A stretch of 41,018 nt of DNA. Origin: CAYYIS01 sp964470965. Lineage in GTDB: Bacteria > JAAXHH01 > JABIQT01. The stretch lies in assembly GCA_964470965.1 (NCBI GenBank), contig CAYYIS010000044.1:1-41018 (forward strand), given 5' to 3'. Shown piece after piece: positions 31,394-39,364 of this stretch; the first letter of the stretch is position 1, and each line of letters starts with the position of its first letter. Position numbers and translations under genes: made by a program. The notes beneath the pieces were generated by a model, which ran no database searches, had not been told where the DNA came from, and saw only the letters and a program-made list of their open reading frames with translations.

Positions 31394-31840
31394 ATGGGTG
31401 GTCAGAAGTCACTTACGTCTTCAAACGGAATGATCATTGAGCTTGAGATTCCCAGCTTGCCGGAAAAATCAGCGCACGTTGACAGAATCATTGATGAGTT
31501 AACCGCTAAAGCCGGGTACGATGAGACCATGCGGGGCGATATCGCGGTCGCCGTCAACGAAGTCGTGAAAAACGCCATTTTCCACGGCAATAAGTGCGAC
31601 GGGGGCAAGCTGGTAGGCATCATATGCACCTGCGAGCCCTCTGAATTCCGCATACGTGTCACGGATTGTGGCGAGGGTTTCAGTCCTGGTGATGTGCCGG
31701 ATCCGCTTGAACCGGATAACCTTCTGAAAGAAAGCGGTCGAGGCTTACTGATCTCACGGACGCTTATGGACGAAGTCAGTGTTGAAATCAGCGGTGAGGG
31801 GACAAAAGTAACGCTGGTAAAAAAATACCAGGCGGAATGA
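31394..31840 (+). CDS. RsbW-like anti-sigma factor / GHKL ATP-binding protein
   Basis: This 148-aa protein consists of one HATPase_c domain of the RsbW/SpoIIAB type, serine kinases that bind a sigma factor and phosphorylate an STAS antagonist. ATP-site boxes are present: N-box EVVKNAIFHGN, G1 box DCGEGF and G2 box ESGRGLLISRTLMDEV. No sigma factor, STAS protein or PP2C phosphatase gene is next to it, so the partners must be elsewhere. The annotated ATG 31394 lacks a clear ribosome site; an internal ATG at 31430 (MIIELEIPSLPEKSAHV) fits the family N-terminus well and may be the real start. It has its own promoter and terminator. Confidence 0.85.
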   Translation: MGGQKSLTSSNGMIIELEIPSLPEKSAHVDRIIDELTAKAGYDETMRGDIAVAVNEVVKNAIFHGNKCDGGKLVGIICTCEPSEFRIRVTDCGEGFSPGDVPDPLEPDNLLKESGRGLLISRTLMDEVSVEISGEGTKVTLVKKYQAE

Positions 31841-31872
31841 ATTCAGCAGGCTGACCATGAAAGATCGATACA

Positions 31873-31906
31873 GCGAAGAGGCATAATCCTTTTCGCTTTT
31901 TTTTTA
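31873..31906 (+). terminator. rho-independent terminator
   Basis: AGCGAAGAGG (31873-31882) pairs with CCTTTTCGCT (31889-31898) in a 10-bp stem with one G-U pair and a 6-nt CATAAT loop, followed by an uninterrupted T run to 31906. It ends the RsbW-like unit and lies just 23 nt before the ltaE start. Confidence 0.9.
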
Positions 31907-31929
31907 CCGCCTGTGAATGTGAGGTAATA

Positions 31930-32970
31930 ATGGATATTGTCGAATTACGCAGTGACACGATGACAAAGCCTACCCCCGGTATGCGGGAAGCGATGGCCAA
32001 CGCCGAGGTGGGTGATGATTGTTTCGGTGAGGATCCCACCGTCAACCGTCTGGAGGAGGCCATGGCCAGGGTGATGGGGAAAGAGGCGGCGGTCTATGTT
32101 ACCAGCGGCACCCAGGGTAACCAAACGGCCGTCCGGGCCCAGTCTCACCACGGCAATGAGATCATAGCGGAACAGTCATCCCATATTTTTATCGCCGAAG
32201 CCGGCGCGCTGGGTGCCATTGCCGGGGTTCAGTCCCGGCTGCTAGCCGGTGACCACGGCGTGATTACACCGGAGCAGATCGAGCCGTTGATTCAACCGAA
32301 GAATGTACACTACGGCCGGACTGCGCTTATTTCGGTCGAAAATACCCACAATAAATCCGGCGGCACCCCCTGGCCCACCGAAGCGCTTTCTGATGTGTCG
32401 AACCTTGCCCGTTCCAACGGGATCAGGACCCATATGGACGGCGCGCGGCTGTTTAACGCGGTTGCTGCTACGGGAATTCCCGCCCATGAGTATGCCAGCC
32501 ACGTTGATACGGTCACGGTCTGTTTGTCCAAAGGCCTCGGCGCGCCGGTAGGAAGCGTCCTTTCAGGCGATGCCGAAACGATCGACAAAGCGCGTAACTT
32601 CCGGAAGATGTTCGGCGGTGGGTTACGCCAGTCCGGTATCCTGGCAGCAGCCGGGCTGTACGCCATGGAACACAACATCAAGCGGTTATCGGAAGACCAC
32701 GCCAACGCCAGAAAACTGGCGGAAGGGCTTGCAGAAACCGATTCAGTGGAAATCAATCTGGAGGAGGTCCGGACCAACATGGTGTTTTTCAGGTTGAAGA
32801 ACGGACTGGATCATAACGAAGCCGTAGCACAGTTCGGGGAACATGGTGTCCGCATGCTGGCGCAGGCCGGAGGCGTGATCCGTGCGGTGACCCACCTTGA
32901 CGTGAACGAAGCGCAGGTCGACCGGGCGCTCGATGTGTGTCGGACCGTGTTACAGAATGCCCGTCTATAA
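31930..32970 (+). CDS. ltaE: Low-specificity L-threonine aldolase
   Basis: This 346-aa fold-type I PLP enzyme splits L-threonine or L-allo-threonine to glycine and acetaldehyde. The family N-terminus MDIVELRSDTMTKPTPGMRE and VGDDCFGEDPTVNRLE are diagnostic. Other features are the cofactor loop TSGTQGNQ (58-65), H85 that stacks on PLP, VENTHNKSGGTPWP (136-149), D170 and R173 in HMDGARLFN, and K201 in LSKGLGAPVGS. GAGGT at 31921-31925 gives a proper ribosome site. It begins a run of six same-strand genes spaced 13-30 nt apart, right behind a terminator, so its promoter must be within the upstream gene or readthrough occurs. Confidence 0.95.
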   Translation: MDIVELRSDTMTKPTPGMREAMANAEVGDDCFGEDPTVNRLEEAMARVMGKEAAVYVTSGTQGNQTAVRAQSHHGNEIIAEQSSHIFIAEAGALGAIAGVQSRLLAGDHGVITPEQIEPLIQPKNVHYGRTALISVENTHNKSGGTPWPTEALSDVSNLARSNGIRTHMDGARLFNAVAATGIPAHEYASHVDTVTVCLSKGLGAPVGSVLSGDAETIDKARNFRKMFGGGLRQSGILAAAGLYAMEHNIKRLSEDHANARKLAEGLAETDSVEINLEEVRTNMVFFRLKNGLDHNEAVAQFGEHGVRMLAQAGGVIRAVTHLDVNEAQVDRALDVCRTVLQNARL

Positions 32971-33000
32971 ATTCCCGTACAACATATAGAAGGACTACCT

Positions 33001-33702
33001 ATGACCGGAACCATAACGAACTACATGCGTGCCCCATATGCGGTACCCAATGGTATTCAGTCCACCGACGAAGGTCTTTGGATCGTTGACCAGTTGACCG
33101 ACCGGATGGCCCTGGTCGAAGCCGGTGAACCGCATGAGTATGGTGTGGCAAAAATCCTGCACGAAATACCGACCGAGTCGTCCACAACCAGCGGTGTCAG
33201 CTATGGCGACGGCTCACTCTGGCTGGCGGCAAACGGTCCCGGTGAAAGGTGGCGCCCACAAAGGGACACGGATGCGGTGCGCGGTGATATCCTGCGAGTG
33301 GATCCCAATACGGGAGCGACGCAAGCCCGATGGCAACTGCCCGGAGGCGGTGGCACACACGGGTTGGACTGTGACTATCTGGAACCGGGCACGATCTGGC
33401 TGAGCACGTTGCATGAAAAAACTATTAGTCAGGTGGTGATAGACGATTGGTCGATAAAACATGTCGTCCCCCTGCCCTACGACGGCGGCCATGGCATGGT
33501 TCGCGTTGACGACGGGCTCTGGATGGTGTTCAAGCAGGAACGCAAGATCTGTAAGCTGGACCTGTCGGACGGAACGGTTATGGATACGATCGAAATCGGC
33601 CCTGAACACCCTGAGCCGCACGGTATGACCCGGCTCGGCAACGACCTTGTATACTGTGACGCCATGTCCGGCTGGGTCGTTAAAATCGAAGATGTACTAT
33701 AA
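33001..33702 (+). CDS. YncE/SMP-30-like beta-propeller protein
   Basis: This 233-aa protein contains repeated beta-blade units with aspartate/glycine turns (STDEGLWIVDQLTDR, YGDGSLWLAANGPG, GDILRVDPNTGAT, PGTIWLSTLHEKT, VDDGLWMVFKQERK and GNDLVYCDAMSGWVVKI), the pattern of small propellers such as YncE or SMP-30-like domains. There is no signal peptide. No catalytic residues can be picked with confidence. It starts 30 nt after ltaE and ends 23 nt before lepB. Its role is unknown. Confidence 0.78.
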   Translation: MTGTITNYMRAPYAVPNGIQSTDEGLWIVDQLTDRMALVEAGEPHEYGVAKILHEIPTESSTTSGVSYGDGSLWLAANGPGERWRPQRDTDAVRGDILRVDPNTGATQARWQLPGGGGTHGLDCDYLEPGTIWLSTLHEKTISQVVIDDWSIKHVVPLPYDGGHGMVRVDDGLWMVFKQERKICKLDLSDGTVMDTIEIGPEHPEPHGMTRLGNDLVYCDAMSGWVVKIEDVL

Positions 33703-33725
33703 CATACGCTCCCGGAGGAGAATTA

Positions 33726-34322
33726 ATGAGGGACAAGCTCCGTAGCATCGTTAAAGAAGCCATATCTCTCGGGATACTTGCGCTGTTGTTATTCGCAGCA
33801 AGATCGTCCTTGGCCGATCACTACGAAGTACCGACCGGCTCCATGGAGTACACCATGGTACCCGGTGACCGTATTATAGTGGATAAGCGGGTTTATGGAC
33901 TTCGTATTCCATTTACCGATTGGAAGCTGACCGACGCACCCGTCAGGCGCGGTGAAGTAGTAATTTTCGATTCACCTGTGGAGGATGTGCGGCTGGTGAA
34001 ACGCGTGGTGGCTGTAGCTGGTGATACCGTTGCCTTGCGTGATGGACGCATCAATCTGAACGGGAAATATATCCACGATAAAAAAAAAGCTGACGTAGAA
34101 GTGTTCGGTGACCGCCGGATCAAACTGAATCTCAAATTTGGAGGCGGGCCGGATTTGACGCCTATGCACATACCGGAAGGGTTTGTGCTTACGATAGGTG
34201 ATGCGCGAGGAAACAGCCGTGACGGCCGCGTTTTCGGGATGATCCAGGAGGATCTAATCTACGGCAGGGCGGTGGCCGTGTATTACAGGAGTGAGGACGG
34301 CTTCGTCTGGAAGAAGTTGTAG
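33726..34322 (+). CDS. lepB: Signal peptidase I
   Basis: This 198-aa serine protease releases signal peptides from exported proteins. A single N-terminal membrane segment (about 12-30) precedes the box B motif VPTGSMEYTMVPGDRIIVDK with nucleophile S39, and box D RLVKRVVAVAGD carries the general base K92. Box E reads GDARGNSRDGRVFG, where the usual GDN and DSR are slightly altered but the Gly-Asp and Ser-Arg/Asp core is kept. GGAGGAG lies just before ATG 33726. Length is normal for a compact bacterial enzyme. It is inside the ltaE operon. Confidence 0.93.
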   Translation: MRDKLRSIVKEAISLGILALLLFAARSSLADHYEVPTGSMEYTMVPGDRIIVDKRVYGLRIPFTDWKLTDAPVRRGEVVIFDSPVEDVRLVKRVVAVAGDTVALRDGRINLNGKYIHDKKKADVEVFGDRRIKLNLKFGGGPDLTPMHIPEGFVLTIGDARGNSRDGRVFGMIQEDLIYGRAVAVYYRSEDGFVWKKL

Positions 34323-34346
34323 GGTCTTAATTCAGGAAGGGAAGAA

Positions 34347-35072
34347 ATGACTGAGCGCGGAAAGGTACTGGTCACGGGGGCTGCAGGGTTTGTAGGCGGC
34401 ATCCTCCGGTCCCAGTGGGGTAATCGCTTTGAATTACGTCTGGCAGACCGTAGACCGGTGGATGACCTGGCGGATCATGAGACGTTTATGGAGATCGATA
34501 TATCGGAATACAGCCAGATGCTTAAGGCTTGTGAGGGGATAGATACGATGGTCCATCTTGCCGCGGATCCCAGCCCGGCGGCGGAGTTTTATGAAACGCT
34601 GCTTCCGCTCAACATTATCGGCGGCTACAATGGATTCCAGGCTGCCGCCGAGGCGGGCTGCCGCAGGATCGTGTTCGCGAGCAGCGTAAACGCCGTACTC
34701 GGTTATCGAGGCAAAACAGCGACGGACTGGGATGTACCCGTGTTTCCCCAAAATGTGTATGGTGCCACCAAATGTTGGGGGGAGGCCCTTGCCCGCGTGT
34801 ATTCGGATCAGCACGACCTCTCCTGCATTTGTGTCCGTCTTGGTTCTCCCCGGTTCTGTATGGATACATTGAAGCCGGAAGACCTTGATAAACCAAGTAT
34901 GGGCATCAGCCGCAGGGACACCGCGCAGCTCTTCGGACGCTGTATCGATGTGGAGGACGTTGACTTTGCCATCGTGCACGGTGTTTCAAGGCATCGCAGA
35001 TCCTGGATGGATGTAGAGCACAGCTGCCTTGTTCTCGGCTATGAGCCTGAGGACGGCACCGCGATGGTTTAA
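34347..35072 (+). CDS. NAD-dependent epimerase/dehydratase family protein (uronate dehydrogenase-like)
   Basis: This 241-aa extended SDR has a Rossmann Gly motif TGAAGFVGG (10-18), the VHLAADPSP strand, FASSVNAVLGY with S112/S113 and the catalytic YGATK (Y138, K142). The short length, the ADPSP motif and the compact C-terminus resemble uronate dehydrogenases, which oxidise hexuronates to lactones, rather than typical roughly 310-aa sugar epimerases. This assignment is tentative. An AGGAAGGGAAG ribosome region precedes ATG 34347. It is 24 nt after lepB. Confidence 0.83.
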   Translation: MTERGKVLVTGAAGFVGGILRSQWGNRFELRLADRRPVDDLADHETFMEIDISEYSQMLKACEGIDTMVHLAADPSPAAEFYETLLPLNIIGGYNGFQAAAEAGCRRIVFASSVNAVLGYRGKTATDWDVPVFPQNVYGATKCWGEALARVYSDQHDLSCICVRLGSPRFCMDTLKPEDLDKPSMGISRRDTAQLFGRCIDVEDVDFAIVHGVSRHRRSWMDVEHSCLVLGYEPEDGTAMV

Positions 35073-35100
35073 TCACTCAAATTAGACGTCGGGAAACAGT

Positions 35101-35274
35101 ATGAATGGCGACAGAAGAACGATCGTCAGAAATGAAGTCATAAAAAAAGGAGTAAGCCTCGGTACAGCCCTCGCCATCGTAATTTCGTGGTGGCTGAATC
35201 AGTCGGTGCCGTGGGCGATCATACACGGCATCTTCTCATGGCTTTATGTGATTTATTATTTGTTATATCTCTGA
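35101..35274 (+). CDS. small membrane protein, 57 aa
   Basis: This short gene starts at ATG 35101 and encodes 57 residues: a charged N-terminus (MNGDRRTIVRNEVIKKGVSL), then two hydrophobic stretches, LGTALAIVISWWL and VPWAIIHGIFSWLYVIYYLL, probably one hairpin of two membrane segments. A weak GGGAAAC precedes the start. It fills the only gap between the epimerase gene (28 nt before) and the nitroreductase gene (13 nt after), matching the spacing of the rest of the operon. The positive-charge-then-hydrophobic design and the lack of stop codons support a real gene. I recognise no named family. Confidence 0.72.
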   Translation: MNGDRRTIVRNEVIKKGVSLGTALAIVISWWLNQSVPWAIIHGIFSWLYVIYYLLYL

Positions 35275-35287
35275 AAAGAGGAACAGT

Positions 35288-35956
35288 ATGACACAACCAC
35301 AATTCATTCCCCTTTCATCCTACAGAGAATATTCTGTCGATCAGATGCAGCAGCGGGCCGCGGATTTTTACGGTGATATACGGAGACGACGCACGGTCCG
35401 GGAGTTTTCCGACCGGGAGGTGCCGCGCCAGGTGATCGAGAACTGCCTGATGGCGGCAGGCACGGCGCCATCAGGCGCAAACCTGCAACCCTGGCATTTT
35501 GTAGTGGTGTCGGATTCTGACGTGAAAAAACAGATACGCGAGGCGGCAGAAGATGAAGAGCGTGAGTTCTACCATCACAAAGCGCCCCAGGAATGGCTCG
35601 ATGCACTGGCGCCCCTGGGAACTGACGAACACAAACCGTTCCTGGAGACCGCTCCGTATCTTATCGCCATCTTCGCCCAACGGCACGGTGTCCTGCCCGA
35701 CGGGACCAACGTCAAGCACTATTACGCTTTGGAGTCCGTCGGTATAGCCTCGGGCATCCTCATCACGGCCCTGCATCATTCCGGACTGGCCACCCTGACA
35801 CATACACCGAGTCCCATGAATTTTTTGAACAAAATACTGGAACGCCCCGGTCATGAACGACCGTTTCTATTGCTGGTAGCGGGATATCCCGCGGACGACG
35901 CAAAGGTACCAGTTATTACCAAGAAATCGCTGGACGAGATCGCCTCATTTGTGTAA
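35288..35956 (+). CDS. Nitroreductase-family flavoprotein of the iodotyrosine deiodinase (IYD) type
   Basis: This 222-aa FMN enzyme belongs to the nitroreductase superfamily. The FMN-binding start RRRRTVREFSDREVP and AAGTAPSGANLQPWHFVVV match the IYD/BluB branch. The helical lid EDEEREFYHHKAPQEWLDAL and EHKPFLETAPYLIAIF contain E91, Y95 and K116, the trio that in iodotyrosine deiodinases (human E157, Y161, K182) clamps the amino-acid part of halotyrosine. THTPSPMNFLNKILERP resembles the IYD TTTPLN region. It probably catalyses reductive dehalogenation of halotyrosines, although a general flavin reductase role is possible. An AAGAGGA ribosome site precedes the ATG. It is last in the ltaE operon. 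Confidence 0.88.
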   Translation: MTQPQFIPLSSYREYSVDQMQQRAADFYGDIRRRRTVREFSDREVPRQVIENCLMAAGTAPSGANLQPWHFVVVSDSDVKKQIREAAEDEEREFYHHKAPQEWLDALAPLGTDEHKPFLETAPYLIAIFAQRHGVLPDGTNVKHYYALESVGIASGILITALHHSGLATLTHTPSPMNFLNKILERPGHERPFLLLVAGYPADDAKVPVITKKSLDEIASFV

Positions 35957-35988
35957 CCGGTGGATGCACGGAATGTGTGTTAAAATCG

Positions 35989-36756
35989 TCACCTGGCGGT
36001 CCAGCCCAAATCCATCGTCCAGGCGGCACCAGTGATGCCCCCGGCGTTTTCTCCGCACAGATAGGCCACCGTCTCCGCTACCTCCTCCGGTTCCATCAGC
36101 CGCTTTATGGCGGCTGGTTCCAGCATCACTTCTTCTATCACACGATCCGGTGATATTTTTCTGGATTTGGCCTGGTCATCGATTTGTTGCTCCACCAGAG
36201 GGGTCCGTACATATGCCGGGCACAGGGCATTTACGGTGATTCCGTATTCCGCACCTTCGAGGGCGGATGTTCTGGTAAGGCCGAGCAGTCCGTGTTTGGC
36301 GGAAACATAGGCGCTTTTGTACGGTGAAGCCACCAGCGCGTGAATAGAGGCTATATTGACCACCCGCCCCCATTTCTGTTCCTGCATGGGAGGCCAGGCA
36401 TACCGGGTGAGGAGGAAGGGGGCGGTAAGCATAACCGCCAGCATGTCCTCCCAGGTGTCTTCGGGGAAGGATTCTACCGGCGATACATGCTGGTATCCGG
36501 CATTGTTGACCAGGATGTGAAGGGCGCCGAACGTTTGAAATGTAAAATCGATAAGGCGCCGGCAATCCTTCCGAAGACTGAGGTCGGCTTCTAAAAACTC
36601 GATGCGCGGGTCGTCGGCTACCGCCCGGCCTGCTTTGTCCTGCCGGTCGGCGATCACGATATTTGCGCCACCTGCGGCCAGGCGAGAAGCCACCGCTTTC
36701 CCGATGCCGCTCGCGCCCCCCGTCACGACCGCGATTTTTCCATCAAATTGACCCAC
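35989..36756 (-). CDS. bdhA: 3-Hydroxybutyrate dehydrogenase-like SDR
   Basis: This 255-aa classical SDR matches D-3-hydroxybutyrate dehydrogenases, which interconvert 3-hydroxybutyrate and acetoacetate with NAD. The nucleotide loop is TGGASGIGK (12-20), and the active site is S137, Y150 and K154. Family-specific blocks include NNAGYQHVSPVESFPEDTW, MLTAPFLLTRYAWPPM, SIHALVASPYKSAYVSAKHG, ALCPAYVRTPLVEQQIDDQA and the end TGAAWTMDLGWTAR. It follows the M1 peptidase gene by 41 nt on the same strand and converges on the nitroreductase gene. No other ketone-body or polyhydroxybutyrate gene is nearby. Confidence 0.82.
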   Translation of the reverse strand: MGQFDGKIAVVTGGASGIGKAVASRLAAGGANIVIADRQDKAGRAVADDPRIEFLEADLSLRKDCRRLIDFTFQTFGALHILVNNAGYQHVSPVESFPEDTWEDMLAVMLTAPFLLTRYAWPPMQEQKWGRVVNIASIHALVASPYKSAYVSAKHGLLGLTRTSALEGAEYGITVNALCPAYVRTPLVEQQIDDQAKSRKISPDRVIEEVMLEPAAIKRLMEPEEVAETVAYLCGENAGGITGAAWTMDLGWTAR

Positions 36757-36797
36757 GTTATCACCACTTCATTGAAAACAAAACGTCTTTAGCAGCC

Positions 36798-39146
36798 CTA
36801 CGAAGCTTCCGTCTTATCTTTTTCTTTTTCCTTGGCGCGTTTGTCCCGCTGCATCGGATTTTCCGGGGTAGGGATACGTTGTTTGAAGAGCTTGAAGCGA
36901 GACGGTTTCGCACGGGGCGGCCAGTAATTATTACTCATGTCCACATCCGCGGTCTCCAGGAACGGGTCCAGGGTGATGGTTTTAATTTCTTTTTCCGTGG
37001 CAAAGACCTTCGTCACGCTGTCGTCGCGAAGACGCCAGATTTCAGCCGGTATCCTGTGTAGTTCCTTGGTCCCGTCTTCGTATTCGAACTCGAAAATCAA
37101 AGGCATGACAAGGCCGCCGACATTGGAAACCGTCAGCTCGTAATAGTTGTACCCCTTCTCCAATAATTCTGTTTCCCCGTCATCGAGTACCGCGATATAG
37201 CGTTCGTATTCCTCTTTATCTAAGATCGAGATGTCGAAAGGATCGTATTCGTTGTAGAAATCCTTCATAATCGGATCCCGTTCGACCACAGTCTCCCTGA
37301 TGTCCTCAGCGTTACGGATGGCGCTTATACCGGGGTTTTCTTCGTTCCTGTCCGCCTTGGCGATCGGTTTCTCTACATCCGGATCCCGGCTATCGATCTT
37401 GAACCACTGGACGTCGTCGAGGGATATGTCCACATGGTCCGTGCCGTAGAACCATCCCCGCCAGAACCAGTCCAGATCCACGGCGGAGGCATCTTCCAAT
37501 GAGCGGAAGAAATCTTCTGGCATGGGCTGTTTGAACATCCAGCGTTGGGCATAGGTCCGGAATGCATGATCAAACAGTTCTCGGCCCATGATGGTTTCTC
37601 TCAGGATGTTCAGGGCCGTAGCGGTCTTGGCATAGGCATTGCTTCCGAGCTGCCAGACCGACTCAGAATTGGTCATGATCGGGGAGATACGGGACTTGTC
37701 ACCTTTCATGTAATCGGTAATCCGGTCTGCCGGACCGCGGCGCGACGGGTATTCGCGATCCCATTCCTGCTCAGCCAGGAACTGAAGGAAGGTATTGAGT
37801 CCTTCATCCATCCAGGTCCACTGACGTTCGTCCGAGTTGACGATCATCGGAAAGTAGTTGTGACCCACTTCATGTATGATCACGCTTATCATACCATATT
37901 TGGTCCGCTCGCTGTAGGTGCCGTCCTGCTCCGGCCGGCCGCCGTTAAAGCAGATCATCGGGTATTCCATACCGATCCGGTCCGTATGTACGGAGATGGC
38001 GGTGGGGTATGGATAGTCGAATGTGAATTTGGAATACACGTCCAGGGTATGGGCCACGGCGCGCGTGGAGTATTTCTCCCATAGGGGATTGCCCTCTTTC
38101 GGATAGAAGGACATGGCCATAACGTCGCCGGTGCCTGATTTAACACCCATGGCGTCCCAGATGAACTTGCGGGAAGAAGCAAACGCAAAATCCCGGACGT
38201 TATCGCCTTTGAAGGTCCATGTTTTCGTATCCGTGGCCTTTTCTTTTTCGTTCTCGATCGCTTCTGCCTCGGTAACGATTACCACGGGTTCCAAGGCGGA
38301 CCGTGAACGGGTATATCGTTTCTGCTGTGCGGCAGTCAGAACTTCTTTCGGATTCTGAAGGACGCCGGTAGCGGCTACGATGTGGTCCGACGGTACGGTC
38401 AGGCTGACCTCATAATCACCGAATTCCAGTGTGAATTCGCCGCGTCCCAGGAACTGCTTGTGCTGCCAGCCGTCGACCTCGTTGTAAACCGCCATCCGCG
38501 GGAAAAACTGCGCGATGGCATACAGATAGTTGTCGTCTTCTTCAAAGTACTCATATCCGGACCGGCCACCGATTTTCATGCGGTCATTGATGTTGTACCA
38601 CCACTTCACCTTGAAAGTAAAGCTGGAACCTGATTTCAGGGGGCCGGGTAGATCCACACGCATCATCGTTTTGTTGATGGTGTGCGGCAACGGCTGATCC
38701 CGCCGATCCCGCACCCAGTCGATCTTGAAGCCGCCGTCGAATTCATTGTGTAACTGGCGGAGACCGCGAAAGGACATGCGGTTGGTAATGGAGCCCGTTC
38801 TGATTTTCTGGGTGTCGGAATCCTGGGCCCGCATGTTCTGGTCCAGTTGCAGCCAGAGATAGGTGGGCTCGTCGGGGGAATTGTTGTGGTAGGTGATGGT
38901 CTCGGTACCTTGGATCCGCTGCGTGTTGTCGTCCAGCTCGATCCGCATCACATAGTCCGCACGGTTCTGCCAGTAATCATGTCCCGGCGCCCCGGATGCG
39001 GATCGGTATACGTTAGGCGTTGTGGATTCCTGCTTCAACTGCCGAAACTTATTTTTGTTCGTACTCTCGACCTGGGCGGTCAATCCGGCGGGGGCCAGTC
39101 CCCAGACCGTGACGCACAGCGCAATCAAGTACATTCGTATAGTCAT
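36798..39146 (-). CDS. Exported M1 family metallopeptidase
   Basis: This 782-aa gluzincin aminopeptidase-like enzyme has a signal peptide (MTIRMYLIALCVTVWGLAPA). An N-terminal beta region (about 60-270) precedes the catalytic domain with zinc motif HEVGH (425-429) and the third ligand E448 in WTWMDEGLNTF. The exopeptidase GxMEN motif appears as GMEYP (392-396), as in many bacterial M1 homologues, so aminopeptidase specificity is uncertain. A second beta domain and a charged tail rich in Lys and Glu follow. A perfect AGGAGG (plus 39155-39160) lies 8 nt before ATG 39146. It is divergent to the DUF6702 gene across a palindrome-rich region. Confidence 0.93.
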   Translation of the reverse strand: MTIRMYLIALCVTVWGLAPAGLTAQVESTNKNKFRQLKQESTTPNVYRSASGAPGHDYWQNRADYVMRIELDDNTQRIQGTETITYHNNSPDEPTYLWLQLDQNMRAQDSDTQKIRTGSITNRMSFRGLRQLHNEFDGGFKIDWVRDRRDQPLPHTINKTMMRVDLPGPLKSGSSFTFKVKWWYNINDRMKIGGRSGYEYFEEDDNYLYAIAQFFPRMAVYNEVDGWQHKQFLGRGEFTLEFGDYEVSLTVPSDHIVAATGVLQNPKEVLTAAQQKRYTRSRSALEPVVIVTEAEAIENEKEKATDTKTWTFKGDNVRDFAFASSRKFIWDAMGVKSGTGDVMAMSFYPKEGNPLWEKYSTRAVAHTLDVYSKFTFDYPYPTAISVHTDRIGMEYPMICFNGGRPEQDGTYSERTKYGMISVIIHEVGHNYFPMIVNSDERQWTWMDEGLNTFLQFLAEQEWDREYPSRRGPADRITDYMKGDKSRISPIMTNSESVWQLGSNAYAKTATALNILRETIMGRELFDHAFRTYAQRWMFKQPMPEDFFRSLEDASAVDLDWFWRGWFYGTDHVDISLDDVQWFKIDSRDPDVEKPIAKADRNEENPGISAIRNAEDIRETVVERDPIMKDFYNEYDPFDISILDKEEYERYIAVLDDGETELLEKGYNYYELTVSNVGGLVMPLIFEFEYEDGTKELHRIPAEIWRLRDDSVTKVFATEKEIKTITLDPFLETADVDMSNNYWPPRAKPSRFKLFKQRIPTPENPMQRDKRAKEKEKDKTEAS

Positions 39147-39261
39147 AATTAAATCCTCCTTTTTGACCGGCCGCGTTTTATTGGCAGGAAAATAACCATA
39201 TCGGGATTTTGTGGTTGGGTGATTAGGAAACGTTAATGGTTAAAGGATAATATGCAAAGGT

Positions 39262-39325
39262 TTTTGTACAAAATCGTGTACATCATTCCATCGGTGTGGT
39301 ACCTTGTACAGCAACCAGGTACAAT
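39262..39325. promoter_or_regulatory. cluster of GTAC-centred palindromes, possible operator
   Basis: Five GTAC cores occur in 57 bp (39266, 39278, 39299, 39306, 39319). The first is the centre of a perfect 12-bp palindrome, TTTTGTACAAAA (39262-39273). The last two form TTGTAC-N9-GTACAA (39304-39324). A TACAAT box (39320-39325) could be the -10 of the DUF6702 gene. This lies between divergent start codons and looks like a transcription factor binding region. Confidence 0.55.
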
Positions 39326-39364
39326 GATATCCATCGCAATGCATAGGATGTGGAGTTCACTCTC

